A stretch of 64,000 nucleotides of DNA from Anadara kagoshimensis (taxonomy: Eukaryota > Mollusca > Bivalvia > Arcoida > Arcidae). How positions within the stretch are numbered: position 1 is the stretch's first letter; the number at the start of each line of letters is the position of its first letter. The notes below the pieces were generated by a model. That model worked only from the letters and a program-made list of their open reading frames with translations, was not told the DNA's origin and did not search any database. This document shows positions 1 to 12,469 of the stretch, piece by piece. A program made the translations under genes and the position numbers. Location of the stretch: assembly GCA_021292105.1 (NCBI GenBank), contig CM037861.1, positions 60,185,245 to 60,249,244 of the forward strand, given 5' to 3'.

Positions 1-888
1 TCTGACTGATGTACTATGGTGGCCACCTTGGATTACGTGCGAACATGTCGGACACAATATTTCAGGTAGACCACACAAGGACTATTGTCACAAAGTTTGG
101 TTGCAATTGGCCAAGTGGTTTCACAGGAGTTGATTTTTAAATGCAGATGTTATTTTAAAATACCAAATGTAAAGACCCAATGACTATTGTGGCCGAGTTT
201 GGTTCCAATTGACTCAGTAGTTTCAGAGAAAAACATGTTTGAACGTATTTTTCCATAGGGTCCAATGTTAAAATATGTTCTCCACTGACGGCCATCTTGG
301 ATTTTGTGTGGCCCTCAAAAACACCAATGTTGTAGGGGGCCACCCAATTGGCTCAGTAGTTTCAGAAAAAATATCTTTGAACGTATTTTCCCATAAGGTC
401 CAATGTTAAAATATGTTCTCCGCTGGTAGCCATCTTGGATTTGGTGTGGCCCTCAAAAACCACAATGTTGTAGGGGGCCATTCAAAAACTATTGTGGCCA
501 ATTTTGGTTCCCATTGGCTAAAGGGTTTAAGAGAAAAAGATCTTTGATATTGTTCCCATAGGGTCCAATGTTAACCTATGTTCCCCGCTGGCCGCCATCT
601 TGGATTAGCGGAGACTTAAAAAAACACTGGTTTCAGAAGGTACCATCTAAGGACTACTGTGACCAAGTTTGGTTCCAATTGGCTCAGTAGTTTCAGAGAA
701 AAATATCTTTAAACATATTTTTCCATAGGGTCAAATGTTAATCTATGGTTCCCGCTGGCGGCCATCTTGGATTAGGTGCGGACATGTCGGACACAATTTT
801 TAAAGTAGACCACCCAAGGACTATTGTGACAAAGTTTGGTTGCAAATGGCCCAGCGGTTTCTGAGGAGTTGATCTTTAACGACGGACG

Positions 889-929
<41 letters not shown>

Positions 930-985
930 ACGCAAAGTGATGGCAAAAGCTCACATGGCCTTTTAGGCCAGGTGAGCTAAAAAGG
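1..985 (+). repeat. Degenerate tandem interspersed repeat ending in a (GAC)n tract
   Basis: The phrase gccatcttggatt recurs about every 140-170 bp (near 288, 430, 594, 763), together with tttggttccaattggctcag blocks. The region ends in a (GAC)n tract at 889-927 and a short hairpin (ggccttttaggcc) followed by aggtgagct. The same terminal signature closes the element at 12831-14732, so this looks like the right end of another member of that family, cut by the window edge. No credible protein is encoded. Confidence 0.7.
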
Positions 986-1666
986 CCTAGTGGGCCAGAT
1001 ATTGCTCACTCTTTGAACCCGTTTGAATGTAATTTCATAAAAGGACCAAAACTAAAACATGACATTATAATTATAGCTTATCGCCATAAGACATTGTCAT
1101 TTTGGTCATTATTAAAGAACTATCTGAATTGAATTCTTCAGCTTACCAGCCGATGCCTATAACATCTTTGAAGAACGAAATAAAATAGAACTATTCAATG
1201 TTTTCAATTAACGAAGAAGACTTCATTGCTCGACATCACAATGAAAATTTGAAAAACAACATGTGAGTATACAACACGTGGAAAAAAATTATGAGTCCAC
1301 CAAACCTTAACAAATAGGTAGTAACCAGTTTTCTTAATTTGCCAAAGTTGTAAGAATCATTGTTAAAAGTTGTTTTACATCATCGCTCAGAGTTAGAAAC
1401 TTGTAGTGTTGTATTACGTTGTTTATGCCATTTTGTTGTTTGTATGACAGCGCATAAGGGTGTCTACTTTTCACGTTGTTTAACACTGTGGTGACTAATC
1501 GGCACATTTGAGAATATAGATTTACATTCTTTGATGATAAAAAACAAAGACAAATAGGTATTATTTTTTCTTCTGCAAAACACATAACATGAATTGTCAT
1601 GTTTACATATCTCTTTTAGGCTGTCGAACAAAACGTTTTCTTTTTTTCAAACTCGTGTTATTTTAC
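986..1666. other. No gene recognised; probable intron of paraoxonase copy A
   Basis: I searched this stretch on both strands for the last two paraoxonase exons (the PDN and GSHP motifs, and the LLIGTVHHK motif with its final Cys) and found neither. It is AT-rich and shows no clear repeat. Confidence 0.5.
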
Positions 1667-4600
1667 CTGTTTGAGAATAAGCTCTCCATTATCTTTACGT
1701 TCAAATATTTTCATATCTTTTTTGGCGGTACACATATAAAGATATCTGAAATTTGATACAAAAACATTATCATAAAATATAACACCAGGGATGTTTTGTT
1801 TCCTACAAAAGAAGAAACTAATAAATTCCATTATATGCATTTACAACTATATTGTTTAGGAGTTAAGGCTTTTGAACAGTCTTAAAGTTATATTCCCAAT
1901 ATCCCTGTCCCATCCATACTCTGTAAGCAATTTAAAAGATAAGTATAACATGTTTCAGGGTTAGGGATCTGAATTTGAATTTTATATCCCCACTCCCCAA
2001 CTCTTCCCCTCCCATAATGCATGGGATTAAGATAATACCAATAGCTTGAATGGCTTTACTTGAGATATTTATATATGGCTTAGAGAAGGCGATTGTGGCC
2101 TTTGCAATACCTTGAAACAGGCCAGATTTAACATTGTTAAAATATGTAACAAGAGCTGTTGCTGTAGGTTCAGTTGCTCTATAGCAATTCCCAAAAATGT
2201 CCGAGCATAGCATACCCCATGCAATATTTTTGTGCTACACTCTCAACATACAAACGAATTATACCAGGGTAAATTAAGAATAATTAATTAGTCTCCGAGC
2301 AGAGAAACAAAAGAATAAGAAGACTGATAACAATAATTAATAAAGACGTTGTAAAACAAGTAGTCGCTAAACTTCTCTAAACAATGCATGAATAATTTAG
2401 CATATACAATAATTGATTTATGATGATAAACATGGGTCAATCAAAAATAAATTTACCTATCACATCCAAATATGCATCCCAAATTAAAGAAACCAGCACA
2501 TTTGTTAAATAAGAGTGCTACGGAAGGACAAGAACCTACCATTTAGCTAGCTATATCCGTCAAGTGCGACATCGAAATTGAGAATGAAAGCAATATGGAA
2601 TTGTTAGACATCAAATATATCCAGGGTATTTTAAGATACAGATATGTCATACTTAAATGATGATTCTGCAACGACAATCAACACCAGTATTTTATTTTGT
2701 ATAAATCAAACACTAACAAACCGATCAATGTCCAAGTTACAATCCCAAAGCAAAGTAATAACGTTGATAAGTGGCTTATTAAGTTTCGTTGCTGTTATAT
2801 TGGCAACATAACAGGCGTCAGTGAATGTGTTTATTAAATGATATCCTTTATAAGAATGTTGTCTTGTATTCAGACATGCCTTATAAAAAAATTGCATGCA
2901 CAAACACTATACAGGCAATATAAAAATCAAAATGCTTTACATCTATAAAAGTTTGAGGAAACACCATAGAATATTGAATTGGCTATTCGCCAAATTTCTT
3001 ACTTTTTGTTCAGTGACAAAGCCAATCCATTTGCTAGAAGGAATCCATCAGCAACTCTAGTATATTTATTGCCATCATAGTACACAATATAGCCAGTATG
3101 AAATGATAGAAGGCCCTCTAATACACCACCAAATTTGTGTCGAAAATAGGCAAAATTTGTAAAATAAAACTTCTCTTCTTCTAATACAACGACATCATTT
3201 ACACTAAAAAAGGCAAAGAGTTTATATAAAAATATGAATAAGTATATGAACAGGGTTTTTATTATTTTTATTTTGTTTTATTTCTTCCTGGTTGTTTAAC
3301 TTTACCATTACCAACAACTTCTCCAAATTTTTATGAATATTAATATTATATTGCAGAAGCAGCTACACATACCACAGGTGTTCATGTGATTAGGGTTTCA
3401 ATTTTTCGAGAGTTAAACTTGACCACGTTTTATGAAATTTTGCATACAGGTTACTAACAGTAATGAAATATGTATTGTCCGCCAATGGCATGTTTTACAG
3501 TTGTAAATGTTTGTGTTTTGATATCATTACTTACAAATGTATAGCTGGGTCTTTGTATGTGTGTAAATGTTGAAGTTCTTTTTTATCGTCTTTATACTCA
3601 AACTTCTCTATAGTATCATCCAAACTGCCATGATTCACAACGTATATCAACAGTCTTCCTAAAATATAAGAAAGATTGACATTTAAACTTTAAACTTCAG
3701 CTACAGCTATCACGTTATTACTGAAGACAAGCATGTGTTAAGGTAAAACTCAAAATCATTACCCTGATAAATAATAACAAAAATATCCAAAAATTCAACA
3801 AATAATATAATCTGATCTTGACAGTGAAATATGGTGAAAATTAAAATTCTTGTAGAAAGTAAAATAAGTCCAAAACTTAAAGTTTAAAAATTATGTCTTA
3901 GACATATTGATGCAAGCATAAAGTGCTGTGTTTTTGTATAGCAATGGTATAAATTGGGATGGAAAAAAAACACTGCAAAATAATCATTTGGTTTTATTTC
4001 TATCCAACATTTTTGACTGATATTTACTATACACCGATATAGGTAGGATGTAGTTGAGGGCTTTAAATTTACAGTATTTTCCAACCAAAAAGCTGTGGAC
4101 GTTCGTATAACTGAAAACTGTTCAACACCAGCACAAATATCTTAAATTACAGACATCTTAAATTTTTAACATTGATTTCTCTCATTTCCTTCATTCAGGA
4201 TATATTTTTGACCTTCAAATTTCCATTATTTATCTCCAAAGCCCAGAAGTTGTGATCAACAACAACAACACAGATATTTGTATCTATTTCTGATCTTATT
4301 TACTTTATGGAAACACTCGAGGCAAGACTTACCTGAAGAAGGGTCCTGCCATGAACTGATACCATGAGGAAAGAAATCTGTTTGATTAAATTCACCAGTT
4401 ATCTTCAACTCGATTGCATTTTTATCAGGATTGTTGAAATCAAACAAAAGTATCTCCCTCTGACATTGTGATCTTTGTAATACTTCTTTGCCACATCAGA
4501 AAAACTTGGTAGCATTATTCCCTTAAATTGGTGAAAAACACAACAAAGACAATCATAACTACATTAAACTTTCAACAAAGAAATACAACAAAGAATATCA

Positions 4601-6877
4601 TAGTGCAGTGAAATGCAATTCCCGTGATATCGGTTAATGTACATGTGTCGATTTGAACAAGGATTCAAGTTATCTAAAAATAATGTGAAGCCATGGTGTT
4701 TTATGACTTAAAGTCCTCAACTTATTGTAAAAAAGCAAACAGTTCTTATATGAAGAAAGGAAGAAACAAGAGTGTCCAAAGAAACCAATGTACTTCAGCT
4801 AGCACGATAAACTTAATAATCTAACATTAAACTAGTTTTTCTATCTGATTTGGCGTTCAATACAAGTTTTATCGAACACGTATGATACAGAACATTGGCG
4901 GTAAAGTACATGTGCACTTCTCATTGTGACGTCATTGAGGAATCTCCGATTTGTCAAATGTAAACAATGACGTCATTACTACAGAACATGTCATAACATA
5001 GTTCAGTGGTTTTCTGTGGTAAAATGTATTTTTTCACATAAAGTATTTTTTTTTATTATTTTTAATAACCTAATAGGAAATGTTAGATAAAAATATCATA
5101 TACACAGTGTGTATGTACAACCCTTCGTATCAGGTCTCGTCTTCTTTTCGTAGCTGTATCACTACTCGTCGCGCTTGCGTAGTGATACGACTACGAAAAA
5201 GGACTCGACCTGATACTGAGGGTTGTACATACACACTGTGTATATAATATTAATAGAATCTATCACTACTTTGTGGTACCAGATAGGGAAATCTCAACCC
5301 GAGTTCTAAGAATTTGGTCCAGAACGAGGCTTGCCGAGTTCTAGACCAAATATATTAAACGAGGGTTGAGATTTCCTTATCTGGCACCACAAGGAGTGAT
5401 TGATTCTATTTCTTGCATCAGAAGTACAATTTTTCAATTTTAAATCAATTTCAACTTTCGAAACACCTCTGATTTTGTTGATAAAATTTTGCGGGAAAAA
5501 CAGCGTGTAGGCTATCTTGCACAGGGGGGCACAAGATGGAGATATCTTGCACCTCTCTTTTTATGGATATTTCTATCTGGGGTGCAAGAAGTATTTATAC
5601 TAGAATCTGGATTTGAACCTAGGCTGTATGAGAAAACCATTTTATCCGAATTATCGGTAAACTCAGCACTATTCTACCAAATCTAATAAGCTTCATAATT
5701 GCCACACATATAAAGATCCTTTAGTGCATACATGTATAGGCATATGTTTTGAAAGCCAAGCTATTACATATATATACATGTACATACAGACGTTATGAAG
5801 GTCAAGCCATTGGCCAAAGTTTCCATGTCTTCTGAACCATGATCTGAAACGAATCAACATTATTCCAATTATAATTTATTTCACCATTGAAATGTATAGA
5901 ACGGTCGAGTGTAGTGCTATGCCACCGAATACATACAAATGTCATTTATAGATAATTAAAGCATTTTTAAATACTCATAATTTGCGTTTTTAATCCTAAA
6001 ACATGCATGTCCAGTTGCTGGAACAGTCAATAAATGACGTCAAACGTATACGCTTCGCAAAATTTGCAAATGACGTGATCAACAATGATTAGACATTTGG
6101 TTTAAAGCAGAATAGAACAAAAAAATTGCAAATAAAAACGTTAAATAGCAACATATTATATCAATATAACTTCTCTGAAAATGTGAGAACAACAGCATAT
6201 ATTTAAATATATATTAACAGGACATATTTTATGAATCTTTTTTGCAAGGAGAAATCCATGACAACAACTGAAAAATTAGTTCAGCACACACTTACCTACT
6301 CCTGGTACTAGTCTGCATTTCCCTGGTTGGTGATTGTAAACAGCCTTGTGAAATTCCAATACATAACTATAAATTTAAATAAAAGAATTGAATTGATTGA
6401 AAACATTCATGTCACGCTTTAAAGATTGGCAATGTGTCAAATTTAGAGTAGACAAGGTTTTTGTCAAATGCTCTCCAAAATGGTTTCAATTATAGTGGTG
6501 AATTTATCAAAAAAATATTTAGGTCGGTGTCTCTAGCAAGACACAAAATTGGCAAATAAAGTTAAATACATGTTTTTTTTACCATGAATGTGAGGTCGGG
6601 TACTCTGGAAGGATAGGTACCTCCTGACCTTACGGAATAAATTTAGCAGCAAAGGTCCATGGAGGGAAAGGTATGTCATAAGGCAGGTATTACAAAAAAA
6701 TTGAAAAAAAGCAAAGACAGAGAAACTACTTATTAAATGCAAATATTGAAACTTAAATACAGACGCTGGGGACAAAAGGTATACTGATATAAAACCTGAT
6801 TGTTATACTTACATTATATTACAGATCCTATGTACGACTAGTGCTAAAAGGGTTAAAACAAAGATTTTCCAAAGCAT
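1667..6877 (-). CDS. Paraoxonase/arylesterase-like gene, copy A (3' end outside window, frameshift in exon 4)
   Basis: Exons in transcription order: 6813-6877, 6296-6366, 5788-5843, 4333-4521, 3535-3658, 3003-3203, 1667-1745. All have GT/AG borders, and every phase matches copy B. Paraoxonases are calcium-dependent lactonases/esterases with a six-bladed propeller, usually about 355 aa. Visible features are an N-terminal hydrophobic segment (MLWKIFVLTLLALVV), the Cys of the N-terminal half of the disulfide (GKCRLVPG), the Ca-ligand motif GSEDMETLANG, PHGISSW, YVVNHGSL and the second Ca-site motif LLANGLALS. Exon 4 is 189 nt instead of 190, which shifts the frame to an early stop, so the copy is a pseudogene unless this is an assembly error. 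The two C-terminal exons are not seen. They may lie left of the window or be lost. Copy A lies downstream of copy B in the same orientation. Confidence 0.82.
2519..2645 (-). repeat. Short interspersed repeat, family A (MITE-like)
   Basis: It carries the family hallmarks in reverse orientation: a tagctagctatatccg block next to an aaggac/aacctacc block, and a downstream tatatccagggta block. Family A recurs about a dozen times in this window, with core tagctaaacaggaggtgct followed by ccggagcaccc and ccctggtgga. It has no coding capacity. It sits in an intron of paraoxonase A. Confidence 0.6.
4333..4521 (-). pseudogene. Frameshifted exon 4 of paraoxonase copy A
   Basis: Copies A and B align closely across this exon. 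At forward 4451-4460 copy A reads tatctccctc where copy B has tatcctccctc, one C fewer. Upstream of that point the frame encodes the same KKYYKDHNVRG stretch as copy B. Downstream the homologous frame resumes as FDFNNPDKNAIELK only after a +1 shift. Unshifted translation meets TGA within the exon. Both splice sites are intact. A sequencing error at the base run is the main alternative. Confidence 0.8.
5098..5244. repeat. Near-perfect inverted repeat (hairpin), arms about 65 bp
   Basis: The left arm begins cacagtgtgtatgtacaacc and the right arm ends ggttgtacatacacactgtg. Pairing continues inward through gtatcaggtc/gacctgatac to tatcactac/gtagtgata, leaving a loop of about 12 nt rich in CG. It lies in the intron between exons 3 and 4 of paraoxonase A. 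It looks like a foldback element rather than a regulatory terminator. Confidence 0.8.
5255..5407. repeat. Second inverted repeat next to the first, arms about 45 bp
   Basis: The left arm runs agaatctatcactacttt then gtggtaccagat. The right arm mirrors it as atctggcaccac then gagtgattgattct. It holds an inner pairing, gagttcta versus tagaactc-like sequence, around accaaat. A related but more decayed copy lies at 39325-39650. That copy also shares the downstream cgaaacacc and gggaaaacagcgtgt blocks, so the full family unit is longer than the hairpin. Confidence 0.7.
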
Positions 6878-7566
6878 GGTAAAACTAAGCTTACTTCAAA
6901 ATCAAATGTTCCTGTTTCTGAAAATAATAAAACATAGCTTTAAACGTACATTTGTTGGGGTAGGGTAGAGCGAAGTAAAGTAATGGTGTTTTGTGCTTAA
7001 GTTAAAAGTATTTTACTTGTATCGGTTCTAGTGTTATAGAGGAGAAAACCAGAGTTTAAGTTGTAAACCACCATAAGACTTTGTGTTCCTCTTAGGGTAG
7101 ACAATCAAGTTAATTCTTCACAGTCTTGTACTTATGGCCATCAAATCAGCTGTTCGCTTGTGTAATGCTAAAAAAATCGGGGATTTAAGATTTTTCTTGT
7201 TCGAAGTCTAGAACTGGAAAAATGCAATTAGGGCTTGAAACATTTTCACTCAAACACCCAACGAATGTGAACTATTTCAGGTATTGTCCGAAGGTCAGGA
7301 CTGAAAAAATGCAATTAGGACCGAGAACAATTTCAGTCAAAAGATCAACGGACTATTTCAAGATTGCATTTTAGATCATATTAATGTTAAATGGTATCTG
7401 TTTTTGCAATGTATTTTATAATAATCTGTCACATTTGTTGTGCACCAACTTTAAATATAAATGAGTTGGTCACAAAGTATTGTGGCCGGGTATAACACTG
7501 ATATTTTAGTAGTGATATAAAGTTGTGAACATCGCATATAATATTGCGGTGAAAAATATGGTATTA
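6878..7566. other. Upstream region of paraoxonase A; no gene recognised
   Basis: This is AT-rich sequence upstream of the copy A start codon. I see no confident TATA box, CpG cluster or ORF. An imperfect repeated phrase (gactgaaaaaatgcaattagg / gaactggaaaaatgcaatta) occurs twice at about 7205-7330. Confidence 0.4.
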
Positions 7567-7700
7567 TTCGCTAGCTAAACAGGAGGTGCTAACCCTTCCG
7601 GAGCACCCGACCTCACATCTCTGGTGGAAGCGTGTCTAACCTGACTTGTCCCTTTACATGTCAAAAGTTCTGGACATGGGTCCAACAGTGCATTTTAAAA
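7567..7700 (+). repeat. Family A interspersed repeat
   Basis: It contains gctagctaaacaggaggtgc, ccttccggagcacccgacctc and a ctggtggaagcgtgt block, the forward-strand consensus features of family A. Confidence 0.65.
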
Positions 7701-8261
7701 TCATGCAAATCATAAAATACGTACTTGATATATTGAAATAGGTGTATTTCAAGAATAAAGGCTTCCCATTAATTTTTGAAATTGTGAATTATTTCAACAA
7801 TTTAATTATTGGTTATACATAGGAATTTACCAAATATTACAATTACAGGTAAGTATGGCCACTTGCTTTACTTGCAATTTCATCTTAAAGTTTTTTTCGG
7901 ATCTTAAATTGACTGTCAAAAAAGAAGATTAAACTGTTTAACTCGATCTCAGTTTTCAAACCGATATGATATTTAAAATTTAAAACAGAATGGGAACCAA
8001 CATGTTTGATTAAGTATTCAATAGCTGCTTACATCTTTATTCCATCAATGTACATTATCAAAGAAATAAAATTATCAAGTGGGTTGTTTCTGTCTTTTGA
8101 CGATTCTGTACCATCCGAACATATAAATAAAATAAAGGCAGCCGCCATGTAACGTTTTTTCCTAGGTCAACTATCTGCCTGCCCTAAATTTAGGAAAGAG
8201 CTGGGAACATTCTTAAATCAATGATGGTTTTGTGAAACGCACCTAGGATAGGTGATACTTA

Positions 8262-8575
8262 GCAAAAGAAATGTTTCATAAGTGTGCTTCGTATGTTGGA
8301 GGCCATGGGTTCGAACCCCGACTGAATAAGACTTGAAAACGTGTAGTGATTGTTCTTTCGCAAAGCACTTGGCATTTAGAAATGAAAGTCACAGGGTCCT
8401 TCGGAACATTACTTAAAAACCAATGACCCGTGTCACAGCAGGCGTAGTATGTTAAAAAACCCTCCCTGAACATTTCCCTAAGTAAAAATTTCTGCCACAT
8501 CACCTGCTACAGGTGATGTCTCAATATAAGTGAAATATAATTGGATGGAACGAAAACCCTTTTAATTTATCAATC
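8262..8575 (+). mobile_element. tRNA-derived SINE, family 1
   Basis: A decayed tRNA-like head with a B-box-like ggttcgaaccccgac is followed by the family body: gttctttcgcaaagcacttg, gaaatgaaagtcacagggtc, cccgtgtcacagcag, aaccctccctg and a final atataagtgaaatat. This family is the commonest repeat in the window (about 14 copies, both strands) and ends in an aatcaatc-type tail. Confidence 0.8.
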
Positions 8576-9064
8576 TATGAACAATACACAAATTATAATA
8601 TTTTTCAACTAGCGGAAATCTTCCTCATGCTTTTGTCTATGTATATCTCGACAAGACACCACGGATCAACTAAACGTATCCCAGTTCCTTGTGGGCGATG
8701 TTAAAATTTATTCTTTGCAAGAATAACCTTTTTATAAAACACGCCATGACAGAACAGCAGCCTTATAGTAAAATGGACATCGGCAAGTGAAGAAGATACA
8801 TTCGTATTACACATCGCTTTTTGAGACTTTAAGCAATGCAGGGTCTTTGCCGATTTCTGGTACCTCATGTTTTATTCTTAATTTAATTAACTTTGATGCT
8901 GAATTTTAAGTTATGTACCCAGATATGATATCTCCCGTCACAACATATGAATCTTTTTGACAGTAGTATTTGGGATACATTTTTATTTTCCTTTTAATTT
9001 ATTTCATATTTTGTGGCAATGGAAACACTGCCTAGTTTTTAAATAAAATAAGATAATGCATCAA

Positions 9065-9315
9065 TGAAGCTGAGGGGGTTACGATGACTGAGTAATAAAA
9101 TAAGTCTTCGTATCGGCCACATCGTCTCTGACAGTCTAGAATCGAATCCCGCTCGGGACAGATTTTAAATTGGGAAATTGTTTTCTGTTCAATTGACTAA
9201 GGTCGGTGGATTCCTCCGAGCACACTCGGCCATCTACGCCATCACTGAACTGACCGCCTCGATATAAGTGAACAAATCTTGACCCGGGCGTAAAACTCCA
9301 CTCCAATCTCCAAAA
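9065..9315 (+). mobile_element. tRNA-like SINE, family 2
   Basis: It has a tRNA-like head with agaatcgaatcccgctcggg (B box), then a distinct body (ggtggattcctccgagcac, cctcgatataagtgaac, cttgacccgggcgtaaaact). It ends near ccactccaatctcc. Related decayed copies occur in AGMO introns (about 53200-53450, 55085-55225, 56515-56830, 56975-57125). Confidence 0.65.
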
Positions 9316-10571
9316 TACTTAAATGTTTACGACAACTATATAATTTGTATTTCACTAGATGTTTTATCTATTTTTATACATCACTAATTACGCTGAATAC
9401 GTTTGATATCCAATAGCTCCATAATAATTTCATTCTCCATTTTGGTTTTACACCTGTATAGCTAGGTAGAGCTCTTCCTTGGTGGAAATCCGTGTTTAAA
9501 TCTACCAGTTTTCAAAGTTTTTACTATGCTTTCTAAAATAAGATTTAGACATTTACCGATATGTTTGTTTGTGGATGATTTAGTATAGTGTAACCCCTTG
9601 ATAGGTATAGGAATTTTACGACTGTTAAATATACAGTGACTGTTAAAGTACTGAAATATAGCACTATATTTTCAACACTACTGTCTTTCGTTTCACAATC
9701 AATTCTTAACAAAGATTTTGCATAACTACTTGCATAACTAGTACTACTGTGTTTCCATAAATTCAGTGCACATGGAAAATGCAAGAATAAAGTCATATTT
9801 CTATAAAAAAAATTCACAAAAAAAATTGTCAAAACTGAATACAAAATATACTGACCTAATAGGAAAAAAATATTTTTCATTCATGAAAAAGTGAACTTAA
9901 TTCTGTACATAGAGCAATTTTTTTTAACTTTTTGACAAAACAACAAATATGACCATGTCAAAATTATTCCGTCTCTACCTTCTTACTTGGAACAACTATA
10001 AACGTTATGTCATATGAATACTCATGATGATCAGTCACACCTGGAAAAAACCCGAGCAACAATGACCTACCTGACATTAAATGCCCAGATGTAACTTTGA
10101 ATAAGGCCCAATTGGTGTATAAACTTGATCAAATTTCCAAAATTTGCGCAAAATTTCTCTATGTACAGGAGAACTGAACAATAAAGTTTTTGATTAAAAA
10201 TATAATTTGGTTAAGTCAGTGCATTTTAAATGCATTTTATTCATAGTTTAATGGAAACATTTTCAATTAAACAAAATAAAGAATAAAAACCCTGTGCACT
10301 CAATTTATGGAAATACAGTAGACTAGAAATCTTTATAGTTTTGTTAATTGTTCATTCAGATATTTAGTCATTTTGAACAACACTTTAGACGAATAATTTC
10401 TGTAACCCAGAAAAATTACACCGATTTTATTCGAATAAGAACTAGTACAACTAAAATTTCCCCTTCCCCCGACGCCGGGTACCAAGCCAGTGTCGACCAT
10501 TTTTAAAGCGAGCGCTCAACCGTTACCCCGTTCGCGAGTTATTGTACAAAGTAACATATATAAGCAAACAA
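9316..10571. other. No gene or clear repeat recognised
   Basis: This is AT-rich intergenic sequence. The open frame at 9545-9880 on the minus strand is composed of low-complexity AT-rich codons and matches no family I know. Confidence 0.4.
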
Positions 10572-10788
10572 CACTGACCTGTCCGCTTGACCTTTGATTT
10601 AAATATTCATTATGGACGAGTAAATTTATGTAATGGGGATCACAAATGTATATTTTGTCTATATGATGTGCACACTAATCATGTGCAATGTGTATATGTA
10701 TTAACTGCGAATCCTAACGCTACCTATGTATTGGGTGGGCCCTCCTATATGAATATTCCTAACGAAAGGTCAACTCACAGGTCAATGT
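10572..10788. mobile_element. MITE B copy 1 (TIR tgacctgtccgcttgacctt)
   Basis: The left end reads ctgacctgtccgcttgacc followed by aaatattca. The right end mirrors it as gaatatt, aaaggtcaa, caggtcaatg. The internal sequence is non-coding; the open frame crossing it has no protein family signature. Three other copies lie at 11303-11414, 11501-11724 and 41275-41504. Confidence 0.75.
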
Positions 10789-11302
10789 TGTTTACCTATA
10801 TTTATATACAATGTAGCTATATTGCTACAGTAGCAGACATGTACATACATACCTGTCTCACTCTGGATGACAATGACAGGTTGAGCAAATTTTTTTTATA
10901 ATCTGATCAATACTGAAGACTCAGTTACTATCAGAATATGAAAATCAATGAATATATAAAATGTAGTAGACCTTGGTCGAACCTCCCGCCGACAGGTTGG
11001 CCTAGCGTGCATGACCTTTTACCTATCTATGCAAATTTTTTACCTTACCCTGTTCCTTCTCATGTAATGGTAAATGTATAATATAGTGCCAGACAAACGC
11101 CCGGATTTAAGTCATATCAAATGCCCCTTCTTTCGCAACCGTGTGTTATCAGCTTATCAATTTCCTAATTGATACAATATTGCTGTTGTTGTTTTGTAAA
11201 TCCCTCCTCTCTAGAAGAACCTTATGAGAGAGTGAAACGCTTCGTTAAAACGACCAATATACTACAGTATCCATTGATCACATTTGTTGTAGAGGCAAAC
11301 CG

Positions 11303-11414
11303 CATCGACCTGTCCGCTTGACCTTTATATTAAATACTTACTATAGTACATTGATGATAAGGAAACACAAGTTCAATTGTCAAAGTTGGAATTGGTCAAG
11401 TGGACATGTCATTG
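11303..11414. mobile_element. MITE B, short internally deleted copy
   Basis: The left end is tcgacctgtccgcttgacct and the right end is ggtcaagtggacatgtcatt, an inverted and slightly diverged match. At about 112 bp it is roughly half the length of the other copies. Confidence 0.6.
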
Positions 11415-11500
11415 TCGTTTGACTATATACAATCCGTGATTGATATTTCGGTAGTGTTGATTAACACTGGAGAGTCTAATCTAGAAATGGGGACAGACAA

Positions 11501-11724
11501 CTTTGACCTGTCTTCTTGACCTTTTATTACGAATATTCGTGTAGAAGGATCCATCCAATATATGGGTAGTGTCAAGTTAATACACACACAATGCACAAGC
11601 CAATGTACTGTATGAGGTGAGTATATCTCATGTTGTATACAAAGTAAACACCTGTGCTTCATTCACGCACATTACTTGGTACGTAATAAATATTTAAATG
11701 AAAGGTCAAGCGGACAGGTCAATG
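11501..11724. mobile_element. MITE B copy 3
   Basis: The left end is tttgacctgtcttcttgacc then gaatattcg. The right end is aatatttaaatgaaaggtc then aagcggacaggtcaatg. The internal block ggatccatccaatatatggg and the acacacaatgca block are shared with 41275-41504. Confidence 0.75.
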
Positions 11725-12469
11725 TACTTTGCCTTTCTCAATGCTGTATTATTGTATGTTCATGAATTTATTTGTCAAACCACTCTCATATATAATTTGC
11801 GTTCAACCTTTGTCCATTGCATATATACCCCATGTTTATAAACACTCTGTCAAAATAGTTATGAATAAGGAAACAAGAAAAATAAAAAAGCATTGTGTAT
11901 GTATTAACTTCCATCCTGTGTATTGGGTGAATCACCATATACCAATATTAATTCCTAATGAAATATTGAGATCAATGATGCTTGCTAATACATTTCAAGT
12001 ACAACAATAACATCTACCAAAAACACATAAAATATCTTGAAAGACCTATTTATTAAATAAAATGAGCCAAAAAAAATAAAACTATTAGAATTAATATAAC
12101 AGAAGCTAACACGTAGTCATAATAAAACACGATCACTATGACATGTCAGAGAGCTATCAAAAGCAATATATATTATTATTACTATAACAAACCTAACAAT
12201 TAGCCATAATAATAGCCATGCCAGTCACTATGACTTGGAATGAGGTATCAACATCTCAAAAAAGCCCTAAAATAAAAAATATGAGCTAAAATAAACACTA
12301 TGCTCAACCCATACTTCGCCATTTTTTAACATCACTTGTAAACATGCCTTTATACTTTCGTCTCCCGTTGTCATATACAACATTTACAATTTATATAGTC
12401 TATTATTTAAAATATTCAGAAAAATATTAAAGAACTTTTTGAATATAATAAAATAACCATACTAATCCA

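Noticed and set aside
1932..2213. 93-codon ORF on the minus strand
   Set aside because: It lies inside the intron between paraoxonase A exons 6 and 7 and has no family signature.
8276..8503. 75-codon ORF on the minus strand
   Set aside because: Antisense of a SINE family 1 body; similar spurious frames recur in other copies (41977-42207, 51020-51238).
9545..9880. 111-codon ORF on the minus strand
   Set aside because: AT-driven hydrophobic frame with no recognisable motif and no splice or neighbour support.
10587..10901. 104-codon ORF on the plus strand
   Set aside because: It crosses a MITE and AT-rich flank; no domain and no relation to other copies' frames.
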